This document shows positions 59,627 to 64,000 of a stretch of 64,000 bases of DNA, piece after piece. The position numbers were made by a program, and so were the translations under genes. The notes below the pieces were generated by a model, which saw only the letters and a program-made list of their open reading frames with translations, did not search any database and had not been told where the DNA came from. The stretch lies in assembly GCA_013433145.1 (NCBI GenBank), contig CM024178.1, positions 5,317,260 through 5,381,259 on the forward strand, written 5' to 3'. Source of the stretch: Ascaris suum (Eukaryota > Nematoda > Chromadorea > Rhabditida > Ascarididae). Positions within the stretch are counted from its first letter, which is position 1. The number at the start of each line of letters is the position of its first letter.

Positions 59627-59881
59627 AACTTGGATCAAATTACAGCATCGTACTTGCGCTATTCCATCTTTACACCCACCTGTCATTAATAAATTCCAAA
59701 CCAAATCACCTACGCGGGCAAAACGTGACAAATTATCAAATCTCTCAAAATAAAAACAATAGAATTTAATTATGGAATGGAGAGAGTACATAAAAGTAAT
59801 ATACTTGTAAAAGACATTGTTAATAAAGGAAATGAAATCTGTGCATCGGTCAAAAAAGCACATAAAATGCAAAAAGCACAA

Positions 59882-61957
59882 ACAATTTCAGCGTAAATAA
59901 CAGTCTGAAAGCATATGCTACATGAGATTAATCGCACGATGTGAACTTATTTGAAACTCGGCGCCGTGCTCATATTGCATCATTCCTCCCATCCTGTCTC
60001 TTCCCCCTTAGCATTCACTGCAACCTGAATTTCTCAACAGGTCATTTTTTATTATTTGAAGTAATGATGATATTTTATCATCAGAAAAAGAATCATTGTT
60101 GGCTATGGTTACTTCAGAACGAAGAATAATACAGAATAAGACAGGGAACTTTTAACTGGATTTCCATTCTATTAAATTAGTTGTTTTTCCATTCTAACAA
60201 ACAAGCAATTGTCCGTTGATTTATTGAAAATATACCACACTCCATAGACGAGCTAAATTCTGCTATGATGATATGGCGCTGATAAGGGTCACTCATCGCA
60301 AAACTCACATGACCTATTGATCATATAAAATCCGTCTATTATGTAGAGCAATTATCAACCGGTCAGTGTGCTTTGTTTAAAATTCTATGCAATCAAAGAA
60401 ATATTAGTGAAACTTTTTTTGAGTGGGCGGCATTCTCTTTTTCAGCAGCACAAACTTTACTCATTTAGTGGAAAGATTTATTTCTATAAAAATACCATTA
60501 AAGAAATTTTCCACTCGGAGATTTATGCGTAGCACGTGTCATTCATATGTAGAAATCTTTTATTGTTGGGAATTGCTTTATATGATTATTGATTGGTGCG
60601 ATCGAATTAAAAAACCAACAGTTAAATTCATTTATACACTCGGTTTAAAAATTTACACCGAACTTCTCCATGTAGTTTTATTCTACTTCTCCCGCATTAA
60701 TCGTTATTTCTCAAAGTGGACAAATTGTTGGGGGTCATTTTAATGCGAAAATGCTGAAAATTATAGTGCAGTTGCACTGAAATTCACTGAAAATATTACC
60801 GTTTTCTTCCAATTGTGCGCGGAGTCGGAAAATAAGTTCGCTATCGTTAATTTGACGCTAGAAATATCTTAGAAATTTACTTCTTCCAGTAATTTTTTTG
60901 TCTGCAGGTTGCATTACGCATTTGTTTTTAATTTTTTTTAAAGACAAATTTGGAGTCTTATGAGATACGCAAAAAAAAAACGATAAAGAAATTAACAATT
61001 GAAATAACTTCGAGAACATTTCTCTAACAAAGTTCAGCACTAATAACTTATTTTAACATGAAGTTGCTCGTGTAAGCATCGTTTAAATTGTCTTGAATAA
61101 GACAACTTCCCTGTGGTGATGACGATCGAGCGAATTTCGGCGAGCAACTGAAGATTCGATCAGTTTTTATCGACGAAAATTTGATTCATGACTTTTTTCG
61201 CTTCCTTCGTTCAAAACCAAAACTCCATCTTCAACTGAACACTTTTAATCAACCAAAATTTTTGAAATTCGGTGGATTACGATCAAGATTGTGCTTTTAC
61301 CGAGTGCTTTCGGTTGGAAACTGAGAGAAACTCAGCTTTTTTCCGTTGCAAACGACAATCACATACCCATGAGAACAACATTTCTTAGTGAAGCGTCGGA
61401 AGTCCAAGGAAAAGAACGTGTGGGAGATTTTTGTTCTCGAAGAAATGGAGTGTTGGATGCATGTTAATCGTAATTCTCCCGCACGGGGCTACTGAACGCA
61501 AGGTTTGCTCTACTGCGATACCTGTTTTAACTGTTATACCTGAGACACTACTGTGATTTGTTGCAGTGCGACGTTCACCGAATTTTATTAAATAGATTGA
61601 GTTAATAGCGTAGAGAACAAAGATGTAACGTTTTCGATAATTTTATTGAAGGAACGCGAAAATTAAGTTCATTAAATTGAGCTTTTAACAGAGCATTTTT
61701 CTTTCAAATAACTCATGTTTTGCAACCGAAGTTCTCTTTGGATCAGCAAGAACAACATTTATCTCACTGTTATGCCTTGGATTTCAGCAGAAAATTTTGC
61801 GCCATATTAGTAGAAGATTTGTGCTGCTTTCCCACATAAAAAAAGTTCAGGAAATTGAAAATCTCGCAAAATTCGAAAAACTGAAAAAAATTTCCCACGG
61901 AGAAACCAACATTCTTTTCGTGAAAATTTCACGAGAAGAACAGTTACTACCATTTGT
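59882..61957. other. AT-rich stretch with nothing supported
   Basis: Only short ORFs (the longest is plus 60423-60743, 106 codons, with no recognisable motif and an A/T-biased composition). No RNA gene or repeat stands out. Confidence 0.4.
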
Positions 61958-62027
61958 ACCAGTGTAACTTTCACTAAATAAATAGTTGCTACTACGCAAC
62001 TATTTATGTAGTGAAAGTTCAGTGGTA
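61958..62027. repeat. Near-perfect hairpin (32-bp arms, 6-nt loop)
   Basis: AACTTTCACTAAATAAATAG-TTGC (from about 61966) pairs with its complement after the loop TACTAC (61990-61995), with only two or three mismatches in about 32 bp. Dimensions fit a pre-miRNA-like hairpin or a tiny foldback element. Confidence 0.8.
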
Positions 62028-62434
62028 AATGATGATAAAACATCAATGAGCAAGAATACTAGCAATTGAATTGTCTCAACGACTCTAACAAAAAAAAAGT
62101 GCCATAGATGAACGACTTCTGCGTTTACAGTTATCCTGTCACTCATTTTGTTGCCTAAAAGAGTAGCGTTAGTGAAACACAAGTAGTATGAAGTAAAAAA
62201 TTCAAAGTTATGCTATACTTACTAATATTCACACGCATAAATTAAAGCATTAAAGCACGAATAAGCTTGAAGTTTTAAAGCTTTATTGAGATTTTTTGTA
62301 TGAGTGGAATGCGAATACGATATATGCAATAAGAGACGAGGCGACACATTCTTTTAATGTTTGATATCGATTGGGTGGAAAGAATTCTGAAAACTTTTAG
62401 TTAATATTTATAGCATCGAGGAGGACATTTCCTG

Positions 62435-62455
62435 TTTTTTTTTTTTTTTTTTTTT
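62435..62455. repeat. Poly-T run
   Basis: Twenty-one consecutive T. It could be the fossil poly(A) tail of a minus-strand retrocopy, but no matching gene body is recognisable. Confidence 0.9.
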
Positions 62456-62610
62456 GCTTGGTAAATTATGCTAGAGTAAAGAAACTCAGACGAAAAATCG
62501 ATGCAGAAAATTAGGAACACACTCAATGCAATTCTTGACGAACTGAGGCTCGGCGATGATCAGCTTTCGCAAATTTGCTTTGCAAGAGTGCACTGCACCG
62601 ATGCATTACC

Positions 62611-62672
62611 TCAGACAAAGGCAGACATACGTGCGCACACATGTGTGCGCACGTATGTCTGCCTTTGTCTGA
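62611..62672. repeat. Perfect 62-bp palindrome without spacer
   Basis: The left arm begins TCAGACAAAGGCAGACATAC at 62611. The right arm, ending at 62672, is its exact reverse complement; the centre is between 62641 and 62642. The surrounding sequence is not palindromic. An ORF across it is an artefact. Confidence 0.95.
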
Positions 62673-63267
62673 GAGCTCAATTCTAAAACAGTGGAACTAG
62701 AACTATGAAGTTGTACGTTTGTGATGGACTCGCTTAGTGATCTCTTATAAGAGAATTCTTTTTAATTCAGCAATTTTTGAAGAAGTAATAGATACTTCCC
62801 ACTACTTCGTTTGTAATCTATGAGACTGGTCAATCGGATCAATAGTACCAAGAACCGCACCACTTTTTTCATAGGCCGAAACGTGCGCGATGCACAAAAT
62901 GGTCTCACTATCTGAAACGAAGATAAAATCAGCAATCCTACCTATATTATTGAAGTAGAATTATTTATTTTCATATCGTTTCCCTTAGTTCAGCGAAAAA
63001 ATCGTCTGTTAAATGATGATTTTTAAGAAATTCGAAAACACGATTTCCGTTGAAACGGTTGAAATTTACGGAAAAAGAAATGAATAAAGAAAAGTTGAAG
63101 TGCGTAAATTCATGGAAATCATCGATCAATAACACTGAGTGAACCGTCGAAATTTGCTTATTATATGCAAAATTTACCGTTGATCATATTATATAAGCGT
63201 CATTTTGAAAGAAAAAAACGCTGGAAAACTGCGAATGAGATTCACAAGTACGAGCACTAATTCAGAA

Positions 63268-63385
63268 GCGCTGAAGGAAAGAAGTCGGCAGGCAAACGGA
63301 GAGGATGGATAGATGAAGTGTAGCCAAAGAGCTGGAATATACGGCTAACTCGCGAGCAGCCCAATGGATGGATGCGCTGTTTATC
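63268..63385 (+). mobile_element. Decayed LINE-like C-terminal remnant (tentative)
   Basis: One frame reads KSAGKRRGWIDEV up to a stop; the neighbouring frame continues AKELEYTANSRAAQWMDA. This resembles the common end of non-LTR retrotransposon ORF2 proteins (basic-G-x-x-W-x-D-E ... A-x-x-R-x-x-W), broken by a stop and a frameshift. Too short to classify. Confidence 0.3.
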
Positions 63386-64000
63386 TCCACAGAGCGCATT
63401 TCTTTTTCGCCACATTGCTACCGCTCGGAATTGCAACAAACAGATATCACATCATCCTCTCTGGCGCGCTTTCCTAGCGGTGTTTATTTGCAAAATGTTG
63501 TTTACGTCAACACAGGAATATGTATATATAAAAGCGCGTACGATGATCTTGTAAAAACGACGCTTTGTCTTACAATCATAACTGGAAGAAGCAAAATGAT
63601 GTTTGACTGATCGATCTACACCGAGCACAAATTTGGGAAGAAAACGCTTCTGAGATTGTGAATTAAATTGCCTGAAGGACAAACTGACAAGAGTGAAGCC
63701 TTCTTGAGCTCGAAATCAAAGTGCCCGGAGAGCAGATAAGTAAGCAGAAATCAATGAATAGACCAAATAGAAGAGGACTAGCATGAATCCTTGCTATGAT
63801 GCACTCTTTTAATGCACTGTGCATTGTAATGTAATGGCGCTTATATGTCTACGAACTTATTCACAGTATAAACGCATCAAATTTAGTTGTTGCAGGAGAG
63901 TATAGTCTTGTGCTCAGCTGAGAAAGTCTTAAATTATTCATTCTCATTCTGAATAAATTGCTAATTTTTATTAAGTGAAACGAGAGCTGAAGAATCTCAA

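Noticed and set aside
62501..62686. 61-codon ORF over the palindrome
   Set aside because: The translation is mirror-like because of the 62-bp palindrome.

Overview
This is nuclear DNA from a nematode-like animal. The evidence is spliced genes with short TTT(N)AG acceptors, acceptors a few bases upstream of start codons that look like spliced-leader (SL) trans-splice sites, AT-rich sequence, long introns, and gene families whose closest known relatives would be worm smk-1, bir-1 and the class-3 alh genes. I cannot name the species. No six-frame ORF over about 60 codons equals a gene here. The genes were rebuilt exon by exon from conserved family motifs, splice sites and codon phase.

Layout. 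(1) 1-21.76 kb, minus strand: the 5' part of a SMEK/PP4R3 gene (protein phosphatase 4 regulatory subunit 3, worm SMK-1). Six exons are visible and the gene runs off the left edge. Intron 3 is about 17.1 kb and fills 2.3-19.4 kb. A weaker cistron at 21.87-22.23 kb ends about 115 nt before the SMEK SL acceptor, which is operon-like spacing. (2) 22.2-25.3 kb: a GC-rich island of unknown nature, a long (TA)n tract at 24.06-24.17 kb, and by eye a switch from A/C-rich to T/G-rich sequence on the + strand. (3) 25.3 kb: a tRNA-Thr(CGT) gene, minus strand. (4) 26.4-28.2 kb, minus: a complete survivin/BIR-1 gene whose introns sit at the same positions and phases as in vertebrate survivin. Just upstream, at 28.66-29.67 kb, are two exons of a cysteine-rich, probably secreted protein. 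(5) 29.7-41.8 kb: T-rich DNA with simple repeats and no gene I can support. (6) 41.8-44.3 kb, plus: the last three exons of a single-pass membrane protein with a PPPPY motif in its tail. (7) 46.96-56.30 kb, minus: a complete 11-exon class-3 aldehyde dehydrogenase (472 aa) with all key residues. (8) 56.3-64 kb: accessory sequence with a tRNA-like relic, two related membrane-protein-like exons (57.9 and 58.4-58.7 kb), a 32-bp-arm hairpin, a perfect 62-bp palindrome and a LINE-like remnant.

The confident genes are housekeeping or regulatory and do not form one pathway: PP4 targeting (SMEK), mitosis/cytokinesis (survivin), lipid-aldehyde detoxification (ALDH3) and a probable WW-domain-binding membrane protein. 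The region most likely to hold something undescribed is 28.2-29.7 kb (the cysteine-rich gene directly upstream of survivin), followed by the inverted-repeat cluster at 61.9-62.7 kb.
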